A stretch of 5,273 nucleotides of DNA from Chromatiales bacterium (lineage in GTDB: Bacteria > Pseudomonadota > Gammaproteobacteria > Thiohalomonadales > Thiohalomonadaceae). This document shows, one piece after another, positions 1 to 5,119 of the stretch (positions within the stretch are counted from its first letter, which is position 1; every line of letters begins with the position of its first letter). The position numbers and the translations under genes are program-made. The notes beneath the pieces are model-generated. The model saw nothing but the letters and a program-made list of their open reading frames with translations, was not told the DNA's origin and did no database searches. The DNA is taken from contig JAOTST010000139.1 in the NCBI GenBank assembly GCA_029864785.1, forward strand, positions 1 through 5,273, read 5' to 3'.

Positions 1-840
1 ATGCTATTGCTGATTATCTACATCATGGGTCTGCTACGTGCAATGCTCTCCCCTGAACGCGTACGTGAATATGTTCGCGGCAAACCAAAATGGCTGGCAC
101 GCACACTAGCCATTCTGCTCGGCGCAATCACCCCATTCTGTTCCTGCTCGTCGGTGCCACTATTTATCGGTTTTGTCGAAGCGGGAATCCCGTTGGGTGT
201 CACCTTCTCATTTCTTATCGCTTCTCCCATGATCAATGAAGTAGCGGCTGTCATCCTGATTGGTCTTCTCGGATGGAAGCTTGCAGCGCTCTATATCGCG
301 GCAGGTCTGACCGTCGCATATGTCGGTGGAGTCATCATGGAACGCTTCAAGCCTGAACGTTGGGTTGAAGAGTATGTATGGAAGATTCAGATGGGTCAGA
401 TGCAAACGCTTGAACAAGACCATTCACTACGAGGCCGTCACCATTATGCCGTTTCGGAGGTTAGAGAGATTGTCGGACGTATCTGGAAATGGGTGATTGC
501 AGGTGTTGCTGTCGGCGCACTTTTTCACGGTTACGTTCCGGAGAGCTGGGTATCAGAAAATCTGGCAGGAGATGACTGGTGGTCAGTACCCGTTGCTGTA
601 CTCATGGGAGTTCCGCTCTACTCAAATGCCACAGGTGTTATTCCGATCGCCGAGGCGATGTTGGACAAAGGTGTCGCCATCGGTACCACGCTGGCATTGA
701 TGATGAGCATCGCTGCACTCTCGCTGCCCGAAATGTTGATTCTGCGAAAGGTGATCCGCTGGCCTGCACTCGCACTCTACGCATCGGTTCTAGCCATCGC
801 CTTTACCTTGGTCGGCTGGGGCTTTAATTTATTAACATAA
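1..840 (+). CDS. ArsP/DUF318-type membrane permease, probably 5'-truncated by the window edge
   Basis: Integral inner-membrane permease of the broad ArsP/DUF318 (PF03773-type) family. Some members export trivalent organoarsenicals, but most have no known substrate. Visible marks are the hydrophobic start (residues 1-16), the motif TPFCSCSSVPLF (44-55, with C47 and C49) running into a long hydrophobic stretch with PMINE (76-80), a charged loop at 115-158, and a second hydrophobic half (162-277). The second half repeats the pattern of the first: VPLYSNATGVIPI (204-216) matches the CSC segment, and a LPE segment at 242-244 matches the MINE segment, but without cysteines. Relatives as I recall them are about 300-350 residues with a longer N-terminal helix, so the base-1 ATG is probably internal and 20-40 residues are missing; a genuine start here cannot be excluded. 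The gene heads an operon with a Cys-tailed protein and a mini-thioredoxin. Family call is firm; the substrate is unknown. Confidence 0.85.
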   Translation: MLLLIIYIMGLLRAMLSPERVREYVRGKPKWLARTLAILLGAITPFCSCSSVPLFIGFVEAGIPLGVTFSFLIASPMINEVAAVILIGLLGWKLAALYIAAGLTVAYVGGVIMERFKPERWVEEYVWKIQMGQMQTLEQDHSLRGRHHYAVSEVREIVGRIWKWVIAGVAVGALFHGYVPESWVSENLAGDDWWSVPVAVLMGVPLYSNATGVIPIAEAMLDKGVAIGTTLALMMSIAALSLPEMLILRKVIRWPALALYASVLAIAFTLVGWGFNLLT

Positions 841-844
841 GGAG
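838..844 (+). promoter_or_regulatory. Strong Shine-Dalgarno site overlapping the permease stop codon
   Basis: TAAGGAG lies six bases before the ATG at 851, and its first three bases are the TAA stop of the permease. This is a near-ideal ribosome binding site. It fixes the start of the next gene and ties its translation closely to the end of the permease. Confidence 0.85.
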
Positions 845-850
845 ATAACC

Positions 851-1153
851 ATGTCTGAACAACCACAACTTCACACATCCATTATTTCAATGGTCTCCCT
901 TGCTGCGGGAATCGCCTCTAAGCATCCTGACATGGGGCAATGTCAGTTAGATCGTCTGCGTAGTACAGGAGTCCCACAGCATCAAATCGATGCGGTCGTT
1001 GAGATCGCCCGACACATTCGCGATGAGGCCTCAGAAAAACTGGATACCGCATTTGATGAAAAGTCTCGCCATAACGAGCCAACTAAAATTGCTGCACCAG
1101 ACAAGAGCGAAAGCTGTTGCTCCTCCACCCCCAGCGGAACATCCTGCTGTTAA
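851..1153 (+). CDS. Small helical AhpD/CMD-like protein with C-terminal CC...CC tail
   Basis: A 100-residue soluble protein of unproven function. Residues 10-67 look like the small all-helical domain of AhpD/carboxymuconolactone-decarboxylase-like proteins: an alanine-rich helix, a loop, then a helix pair ending in IARHIRDEASEKLDTAF (52-68). Members of that fold usually carry a redox CxxC after the first helix. Here those positions appear to be H25-P-D-M28, with one cysteine left at C31. The tail from about residue 70 is polar and ends in CCSSTPSGTSCC (89-100), giving two vicinal Cys pairs that could bind a soft metal or metalloid or be oxidised. The start is set by an excellent Shine-Dalgarno site, with 10 bases between the permease stop and this ATG and 17 bases on to the thioredoxin gene. 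The operon suggests it serves the permease, perhaps as a carrier or thiol partner; that is inference. The fold is assigned from pattern only and the homology is uncertain. Confidence 0.8.
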   Translation: MSEQPQLHTSIISMVSLAAGIASKHPDMGQCQLDRLRSTGVPQHQIDAVVEIARHIRDEASEKLDTAFDEKSRHNEPTKIAAPDKSESCCSSTPSGTSCC

Positions 1154-1170
1154 TTAAACAAGAGAATAAA

Positions 1171-1404
1171 ATGAAAAATATTAAAGTCCTCGGCAGTGGC
1201 TGCAAAAACTGCGAAACCACTGCAAAACTCATTACCCTTGCCGCCGAACAGGCTAATGTTGAGATCACTCTGGAGAAGGTGACCGATATTGCCGAAATTA
1301 TGGGCTATGGCGTCATGTCGACACCCGGCGTTATTGTTGATGATAAATTAGTCCATGCCGGAGGGCTTCCCGGGCCCGATCAGATCCGCGAATGGTTAAT
1401 GTAG
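1171..1404 (+). CDS. Mini-thioredoxin (redox-active disulfide protein 2 type)
   Basis: A 77-residue cytoplasmic thioredoxin-fold protein of the type annotated as redox-active disulfide protein 2 (TIGR00412). It opens with a beta strand and GSGCKNC, giving the active-site pair C11/C14. It then has the family signature around VTDIAEIMGYGVMSTP, with T51 and the likely cis-proline P52 facing the active site, and ends with PGPDQIREWL. The length is normal for this family. A longer reading frame is open from 1117, but ATG 1171 starts exactly at the conserved N-terminal strand and has an AAGAGA motif five bases upstream, so I use it. Such genes commonly sit beside ArsP/DUF318 permeases, as here, and are presumed to supply dithiol reduction for the transported compound or its carrier. 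The neighbouring Cys-tailed protein is a plausible partner. Its actual substrate is unknown. Confidence 0.88.
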   Translation: MKNIKVLGSGCKNCETTAKLITLAAEQANVEITLEKVTDIAEIMGYGVMSTPGVIVDDKLVHAGGLPGPDQIREWLM

Positions 1405-1426
1405 AATTTGAGCGTCACTGTAAATC

Positions 1427-1450
1427 CTCAATCTAAATTTTAAGATTGAG
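1427..1450 (+). repeat. Inverted repeat after the thioredoxin gene, possible weak terminator
   Basis: CTCAATCT (1427-1434) and AGATTGAG (1443-1450) form a perfect 8-bp stem around an 8-base AT-rich loop, 22 bases after the thioredoxin stop codon. No T-run follows, so it is not a textbook intrinsic terminator. It may be an mRNA 3'-end stabiliser, a weak terminator or a protein-binding palindrome. Confidence 0.5.
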
Positions 1451-1458
1451 AAGATCGA

Positions 1459-1489
1459 TGCCGCAATTGCTCATATAGCGATAGCGGCA
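1459..1489 (+). repeat. Long imperfect hairpin in the 1405-1546 spacer
   Basis: The arms 1459-1471 and 1477-1489 pair over 13 positions. There are six perfect pairs (TGCCGC with GCGGCA), one A-A mismatch, then six more pairs including one T-G wobble, closed by the loop CATAT (1472-1476). This is far stronger than expected by chance in a spacer of this size. No poly-T follows, so simple intrinsic termination is unlikely. It sits 8 bases after the preceding inverted repeat and about 58 bases before the TPR gene, so it could end the permease operon message, protect it from 3' exonucleases, or act as a leader element or operator for the next gene. Confidence 0.6.
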
Positions 1490-1523
1490 GCCGATTCAGC
1501 GAGAGGTTCGTTAAATAGTTACC

Positions 1524-1551
1524 TTCAAAATTAGTAAAATTTAGGTATGAT
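1524..1551 (+). promoter_or_regulatory. Candidate sigma-70 promoter overlapping the TPR gene start
   Basis: TTCAAA (1524-1529, four of six matches to the -35 consensus) is followed after 16 bases by TATGAT (1546-1551, five of six to the -10 consensus). Initiation would then fall near 1558, inside the longest reading of the gene. A second -10-like box, TAAAAT (1535-1540), has only a poor -35 partner (TTAAAT, 1511-1516, 18-base spacer) and would start near 1547. Either implies a very short or absent leader. This is assigned by eye from consensus match only. Confidence 0.35.
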
Positions 1552-3334
1552 GAACCCAATGAAAAGACTAACCACTCTCGCCCGAGTTTCAGGATATCTA
1601 TTATCCCCTCTCACCGTTATTATTTTGCTCTCGACCTCTGCCTGTAGCATTCAGCAACCCGTCGAACAGCAAGCGCATTTTCCACACTACACCCGTAGCA
1701 AAGTTCCGCCGCCACAAAATATACCCCCGATGGAACTCAGTGGGGAGCTGCTCTATGAAATTTTAGTCGCTGAATTTGCTGAAAACAGCGGAGATCTCAC
1801 CCTCGCCAACAATAACTATCTCCGCTCAGCCTATCAAAGCAAGGATCCCCGATTAGCCAAGCGTGCCACCCAAGCGGCCATTTTTGCTAAAGACTATCGC
1901 GCCGCAATTATTGGTGCCCGTCTCTGGGTCGAGTTCGAACCCGAAAGTCTCGACGCCCGACAGTCAAATGCATCTCTCTTGCTCATTCAAGGCCGGCTTG
2001 AAGATGCCAAACCTCATCTCATATGGCTTTTAAAAAATGATCACTATAGTGCTGATCGTCTAGTTGCTGTCGCCAGACTAATGTCACGCTCTCCCGCAAC
2101 AGTCGATGCGATCACACTCTTTGAATCCATCAATCCCACTACGAATCAGTCGAACGAAAGGATAGTTGATACCCTTTTTGCCACCGCCGTTTTGGCTCAA
2201 ATGAAAAGCCATGATGAGATCGCCCTAAAACGACTGGAACGGTTGTTAAAAATTGATCCTAAGCATGTCGATGGCATCGTACAGCGTGCCAAGTTGTGGT
2301 TTCTCAAAGATAGACAGAAAGATGCCCTCAACTCTCTTTCAACCCTGCTCAAACGACAACCCGACAACTTTCCTGCACGTTTGAACTACGCTCGTATGCT
2401 GGTCAGCATGCAAGCGATAAAAGAGGGAATGGAACAGTTTAAAGAGCTGACAAAACAGTCTCCACGTAATAGCGACATCATTTACGGATACGGCATCCTT
2501 GCGATCCAGAATGGTGAGCTCGATATTGCCGAAGCGCAGTTCCAAAACCTAATCCATCTCCATTTACGTGAAGCGGAGGCTCGTCAGTCCCTGGGACAGA
2601 TTTTTGAGCTACGCCAGCAGTATGATGAAGCGATAAACTGGTATCGCTCCGTACCCAAAGGTGAGATATTTTTTGCATCACAACTGCGTGCTGCACAACT
2701 TATTGTCAACCGCGATGGTCTTGAAAGCGCACTGTCGGTGCTACACCAAATACCCGCTGAAAATAAGGCCGAAGAGCTCCAAAAGCTGGTTACTGAAGCA
2801 GAGCTACTACAGAGCAATCAGCAGTATGATAAGGCCTTTGAGAGATTCTCCGTAGCGCTACAAGAAGCTCCTAATAACCCCGACCTGCTTTACGCCCATG
2901 CGATGGCCGCCGAAAAGATCGACCATATTGATATTCTCGAGAAAAATTTGCTTCAAGTCTTAAATATTGATCCCAACAACATTCAAGCCCTCAATGCGCT
3001 GGGATATACCCTTGTTGACCGTACCAATCGCATCGCCGAGGCATTTGAATATATCAAGCGTGCCTACGCGATCGATTCAAAAGATCCCGCCATACTCGAC
3101 AGCATGGGTTGGGCTCTCTACCGACTGGGTCGTCATCAAGAAGCGTTAACCTACCTACGACAGGCATCCGAGCATAAAGATGGTGAGATCTATGCCCATC
3201 TAGGTGAGGTGTTATGGGTATCAGGAGATTCCGCTACAGCTCGAGCGATATGGGATGCTGCGATCAAATTTGACCCAGACCACCCTGTCTTAAAAAAGAC
3301 ACTTGAACGTTTTGCACCGCAGCTAGAGCAGTAG
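1547..3334 (+). CDS. TPR-repeat outer-membrane lipoprotein, LbcA-like
   Basis: A secreted lipoprotein built of tetratricopeptide repeats, which act as protein-binding scaffolds. The N-terminus has KR at 6-7, a hydrophobic core at 17-30, and a lipobox-like TSAC with the lipidated cysteine C33. The +2 residue is Ser rather than Asp, so sorting to the outer membrane by Lol is expected. Helical repeats run from about residue 65 to the end, clearest at 242-308, 310-370 and 412-578. The most conserved block is ALNALGYTLVDRTNR (481-495) through DSMGWALYRLGR (518-529). Its position directly before lolB-ispE-prs matches P. aeruginosa PA4667, known as LbcA, the lipoprotein partner of the periplasmic protease CtpA; an equivalent role here is inferred. 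Starts at 1547, 1550 and 1559 are all in frame. The last gives the most typical signal peptide, but I keep the longest. No good Shine-Dalgarno is visible; AGG at 1543-1545 suits only the 1550 start. Confidence 0.9.
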   Translation: MMNPMKRLTTLARVSGYLLSPLTVIILLSTSACSIQQPVEQQAHFPHYTRSKVPPPQNIPPMELSGELLYEILVAEFAENSGDLTLANNNYLRSAYQSKDPRLAKRATQAAIFAKDYRAAIIGARLWVEFEPESLDARQSNASLLLIQGRLEDAKPHLIWLLKNDHYSADRLVAVARLMSRSPATVDAITLFESINPTTNQSNERIVDTLFATAVLAQMKSHDEIALKRLERLLKIDPKHVDGIVQRAKLWFLKDRQKDALNSLSTLLKRQPDNFPARLNYARMLVSMQAIKEGMEQFKELTKQSPRNSDIIYGYGILAIQNGELDIAEAQFQNLIHLHLREAEARQSLGQIFELRQQYDEAINWYRSVPKGEIFFASQLRAAQLIVNRDGLESALSVLHQIPAENKAEELQKLVTEAELLQSNQQYDKAFERFSVALQEAPNNPDLLYAHAMAAEKIDHIDILEKNLLQVLNIDPNNIQALNALGYTLVDRTNRIAEAFEYIKRAYAIDSKDPAILDSMGWALYRLGRHQEALTYLRQASEHKDGEIYAHLGEVLWVSGDSATARAIWDAAIKFDPDHPVLKKTLERFAPQLEQ

Positions 3335-3353
3335 ATAACGCCATTTTGTTATC
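3334..3353 (+). repeat. Weak hairpin between the TPR gene and lolB
   Basis: GATAAC (3334-3339) and GTTATC (3348-3353) form a 6-bp stem with an 8-base loop, starting at the last base of the TPR stop codon. It is followed by an A-rich stretch, not a T-run, so it is unlikely to stop transcription. It could modestly affect entry of ribosomes on lolB, whose start is only 11 bases further on. Confidence 0.3.
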
Positions 3354-3363
3354 AAGATTAAGG

Positions 3364-4038
3364 ATGAGCTCTACACCTAGCCCTAAAATAGCCGGCATCC
3401 TACTCACTGCTTTATTGCTGGGTCTTTCCGGTTGCGCCACCCAACCTGTCCCGCCTGAGCCGCTTCCACAGAAGCAGATAACCACCCTGACCAAACATCA
3501 GCAACAGCTCAAGGGATTACAAAATTGGCAAATTAAAGGCCGTTTGGTGCTCTCATATAATGGCGATAGCTGGAATGCATCAATACATTGGCAAAATCAT
3601 CCCGATCGTTACGATATTCAACTATACCTACCGCTCGGTCAGGGAAGTATGCAACTCAATGGTGATCAGAACGGCGCCACGCTTAATACCAGTGATGGTG
3701 AGCACTTCACCGCTAAAAATGGTGAAAATCTTTTCTATCAACAATTTGGCTTCACATTTCCAATAGGTGCGTTACACGAATGGGTTACAGGCCGACCAGA
3801 CATGCGTGCAAGCGCCTCTAACAACTGGCAACAACAGGTTGATAAGGATGGACAGATGGTGTCGCTGAATCAAAACAACTGGAATTTGCGGCTTCCAAGC
3901 TATCAAAAAGTAACCACAGTGAGTTCTAACGCCACGCATGATGCGGCAAAGATACTCTCGCTTCCCCGGAAAATATTCCTGCGCCAAAACGGAAAAAGTA
4001 TACGTCTGGTGATTCAGCAGTGGCAGCTCAATGATTAG
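3364..4038 (+). CDS. lolB: Outer-membrane lipoprotein receptor LolB
   Basis: LolB takes lipoproteins from the periplasmic carrier LolA and inserts them into the inner leaflet of the outer membrane; it is itself a lipoprotein. From ATG 3364 the product has 224 residues. A hydrophobic signal (9-22) is followed by the lipobox LSGC with C24, and mature-protein features include LQNWQIKGRL (52-61), the beta-strand block DRYDIQLYLPLG (81-92) and GKSIRLVIQQW near the end. L91 in the PLG turn aligns with Leu68 of mature E. coli LolB, the exposed loop leucine needed for membrane insertion. Length is close to the family norm (E. coli about 207). A TTG at 3346 gives an alternative start with two extra arginines but no ribosome site. 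ATG 3364 has AAGG directly abutting it, a poor spacing, so the start is not settled. It overlaps ispE by 8 bases, and the lolB-ispE pair is conserved in gammaproteobacteria. Confidence 0.93.
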   Translation: MSSTPSPKIAGILLTALLLGLSGCATQPVPPEPLPQKQITTLTKHQQQLKGLQNWQIKGRLVLSYNGDSWNASIHWQNHPDRYDIQLYLPLGQGSMQLNGDQNGATLNTSDGEHFTAKNGENLFYQQFGFTFPIGALHEWVTGRPDMRASASNNWQQQVDKDGQMVSLNQNNWNLRLPSYQKVTTVSSNATHDAAKILSLPRKIFLRQNGKSIRLVIQQWQLND

Positions 4039-4897
4039 TCAGCACTGGCCCGCTCCTGCCAAACTCAATTTAATGTTACATATCACTGGACGCCGCAGTG
4101 ATGGCTATCATCTGCTACAAACGCTGTTTCAATTCCTCGATTTCGGGGATGAGCTCTCCTTTGAGATCACCGACAGTCCTGAAATCATCGCCCTGTTTGA
4201 AATGGAAGACCTTCCCGCAGAGCAGAATCTGATTATTCGCGCGGCCAGAGCACTTCAACAACAATCCGGATGCAACAAGGGGGTAAAGATTGATCTCATC
4301 AAGCAACTCCCCATGGGCGGAGGCCTTGGCGGAGGAAGTTCCGATGCAGCAACCACGCTAGTTGCTCTAAATCACCTCTGGGGACTTCACCTCAGCATCG
4401 ATAAATTAGCCGAAATAGGGCTGAATCTAGGGGCTGATCTGCCCATTTTTATTCATGGCCATAGTGCGTGGGCCGAAGGTGTCGGAGAGCAATTACAGTC
4501 GGTAACACTGCCAGAACCGTGGTTTTTAGTCATAAATCCTCAAATTAAGGTCTCAACTGCCGATATTTTTAACGCTAGGGAATTGACACGGGATTGCCCA
4601 CCCATCACAATACGCGACCTAATTTCTGACGGCGTTTTGTCTTCTGGCTTAATTAATATCTGCCAGAGTGTTGTTACAGAACGTTATCCGGCGATTGCCG
4701 ATGCCTTAAAGTGGTTAAACCATTTTGGAGATGCACGGTTAACTGGGACGGGAGCGTGTCTTTTTGCCTCTTTTAAGAGTCAATCCGAGGCCACTAACGT
4801 ACTGGAACAATTGCCAGAACAGTGGCATGGGTTTGTCGCCCAAGGGCGTAACTTGTCACCACTGATGCAGAGACTAGAAAAGGCAGCATCTGAATAG
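4031..4897 (+). CDS. ispE: 4-diphosphocytidyl-2-C-methyl-D-erythritol kinase IspE
   Basis: Cytoplasmic GHMP-superfamily kinase of the MEP (non-mevalonate) pathway. It phosphorylates CDP-methylerythritol with ATP, a step towards IPP and DMAPP. The 288-residue length is normal (E. coli 283). The N-terminal motif PAKLNL carries K11, matching the catalytic Lys10 of E. coli. The ATP-binding glycine loop PMGGGLGGGSSDAA lies at 94-107. LGADLPIF holds D136, matching catalytic Asp141 of E. coli, and the C-terminal GHMP motif LTGTGACLFA is at 237-246. All key residues are present, so the enzyme should be active. The start codon lies inside the end of lolB (8-base overlap, different frame) and has no clear ribosome site, so translational coupling to lolB is likely. 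A tRNA-Gln gene begins 13 bases after the stop. Confidence 0.97.
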   Translation: MISQHWPAPAKLNLMLHITGRRSDGYHLLQTLFQFLDFGDELSFEITDSPEIIALFEMEDLPAEQNLIIRAARALQQQSGCNKGVKIDLIKQLPMGGGLGGGSSDAATTLVALNHLWGLHLSIDKLAEIGLNLGADLPIFIHGHSAWAEGVGEQLQSVTLPEPWFLVINPQIKVSTADIFNARELTRDCPPITIRDLISDGVLSSGLINICQSVVTERYPAIADALKWLNHFGDARLTGTGACLFASFKSQSEATNVLEQLPEQWHGFVAQGRNLSPLMQRLEKAASE

Positions 4898-4902
4898 CTG
4901 CC
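4882..4902 (+). repeat. GC-rich hairpin across the ispE stop codon
   Basis: GGCAGC (4882-4887) and GCTGCC (4897-4902) form a perfect 6-bp stem with a 9-base loop that includes most of the TAG stop. It is followed by AATATTATT and then the first base of the mature tRNA after eight bases. It could be a leaky terminator or pause site, or a fold that keeps the ispE 3' end apart from the tRNA during processing. Confidence 0.4.
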
Positions 4903-4910
4903 AATATTAT

Positions 4911-4985
4911 TGGGGTATCGCCAAGCGGTAAGGCAGCGGGTTTTGATCCCGTCATTCGGAGGTTCAAATCCTCCTACCCCAGCCA
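4911..4985 (+). tRNA. tRNA-Gln, anticodon UUG
   Basis: A full cloverleaf can be drawn. The acceptor stem TGGGGTA (4911-4917) pairs with TACCCCA (4975-4981), the D stem is GCC/GGC (4920-4922 with 4932-4934), and the anticodon stem is 4936-4940 with 4948-4952. The loop TTTTGAT has anticodon TTG at 4943-4945. A 5-base variable region precedes the T stem GGAGG/CCTCC with loop TTCAAAT. The discriminator base is G4982 and CCA (4983-4985) is encoded. The sequence is very close to gammaproteobacterial tRNA-Gln(UUG), including the weak first acceptor pair typical of tRNA-Gln. It reads CAA and, by wobble, CAG codons. No promoter fits in the 13 bases after ispE, so it is probably cut from the ispE transcript by RNase P and 3' processing enzymes. 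An ispE - tRNA-Gln - prs order occurs in other gammaproteobacteria. Confidence 0.98.
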
Positions 4986-4993
4986 TACATTTA

Positions 4994-5030
4994 AGCGATA
5001 GATGGGAGAATATCTCATCTATCGTTATTT
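4994..5030 (+). terminator. Stem-loop terminator after tRNA-Gln
   Basis: The arms 4994-5007 and 5013-5026 pair over 14 positions, including two G-T wobbles, around the 5-base loop GAATA (5008-5012). The core CGATAGATG/CATCTATCG is nine perfect pairs. The following bases, ATTT then AGTTGTT, are T-rich but not a clean run. It begins nine bases after the tRNA CCA, the usual place for the end of a tRNA transcription unit. It probably ends the lolB-ispE-tRNA message, perhaps incompletely. Confidence 0.65.
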
Positions 5031-5119
5031 AGTTGTTGAGAGACCGATATTAAAAATCTCTCTTTAAAATGACTGAAACTTTGCCACTAACTGAGTCAGC
5101 ATAGTAGAGAAATAGCCGT
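5031..5119 (+). promoter_or_regulatory. AT-rich leader of prs, promoter region not resolved
   Basis: This 89-base stretch has no gene. GAGAGA (5038-5043) and TCTCTC (5057-5062) form a 6-bp inverted repeat with a 13-base loop. A -10-like TAAAAT lies at 5065-5070 and a -35-like TTGAGA at 5036-5041, but they are 23 bases apart, too far for a normal promoter. TTGCCA (5081-5086) resembles a -35 box but has no good -10 partner. A promoter is expected because a terminator-like stem precedes this region, yet I cannot place it. GAGA (5107-5110) is the probable ribosome site for prs. Confidence 0.3.

Noticed and set aside
579..827. Alternative forward-strand frames inside the permease, and similar frames in both strands within the TPR gene and lolB
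   Set aside because: They lie wholly inside well-supported genes, lack ribosome sites and show no recognisable protein features.
1117..1170. Longer N-terminus for the thioredoxin gene
   Set aside because: The extension overlaps the Cys-tail codons of the previous gene in another frame, has no ribosome site, and adds residues before the conserved first strand of the fold.
4905..4910. TATTAT as a -10 box for the tRNA
   Set aside because: It abuts the first base of the mature tRNA, so RNA would start inside the tRNA. It cannot serve as the tRNA promoter.
4780..4986. A 68-residue minus-strand reading frame starting [18 protein letters not shown]
   Set aside because: This is the well-known artefact of translating the antisense strand of a tRNA gene. 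It covers tRNA-Gln and the end of ispE and is not a real gene.
5072..5088. PurR-operator-like sequence ACTGAAACTTTGCCA before prs
   Set aside because: It resembles the PurR consensus only if one central base is deleted. The symmetric CG centre and its spacing are lost, so I do not call a site.
5070..5098. TGACT ... AGTCA and CTGAGTCAG palindromes before prs
   Set aside because: Arms of only four or five bases are expected by chance in this length, and no known operator matches.
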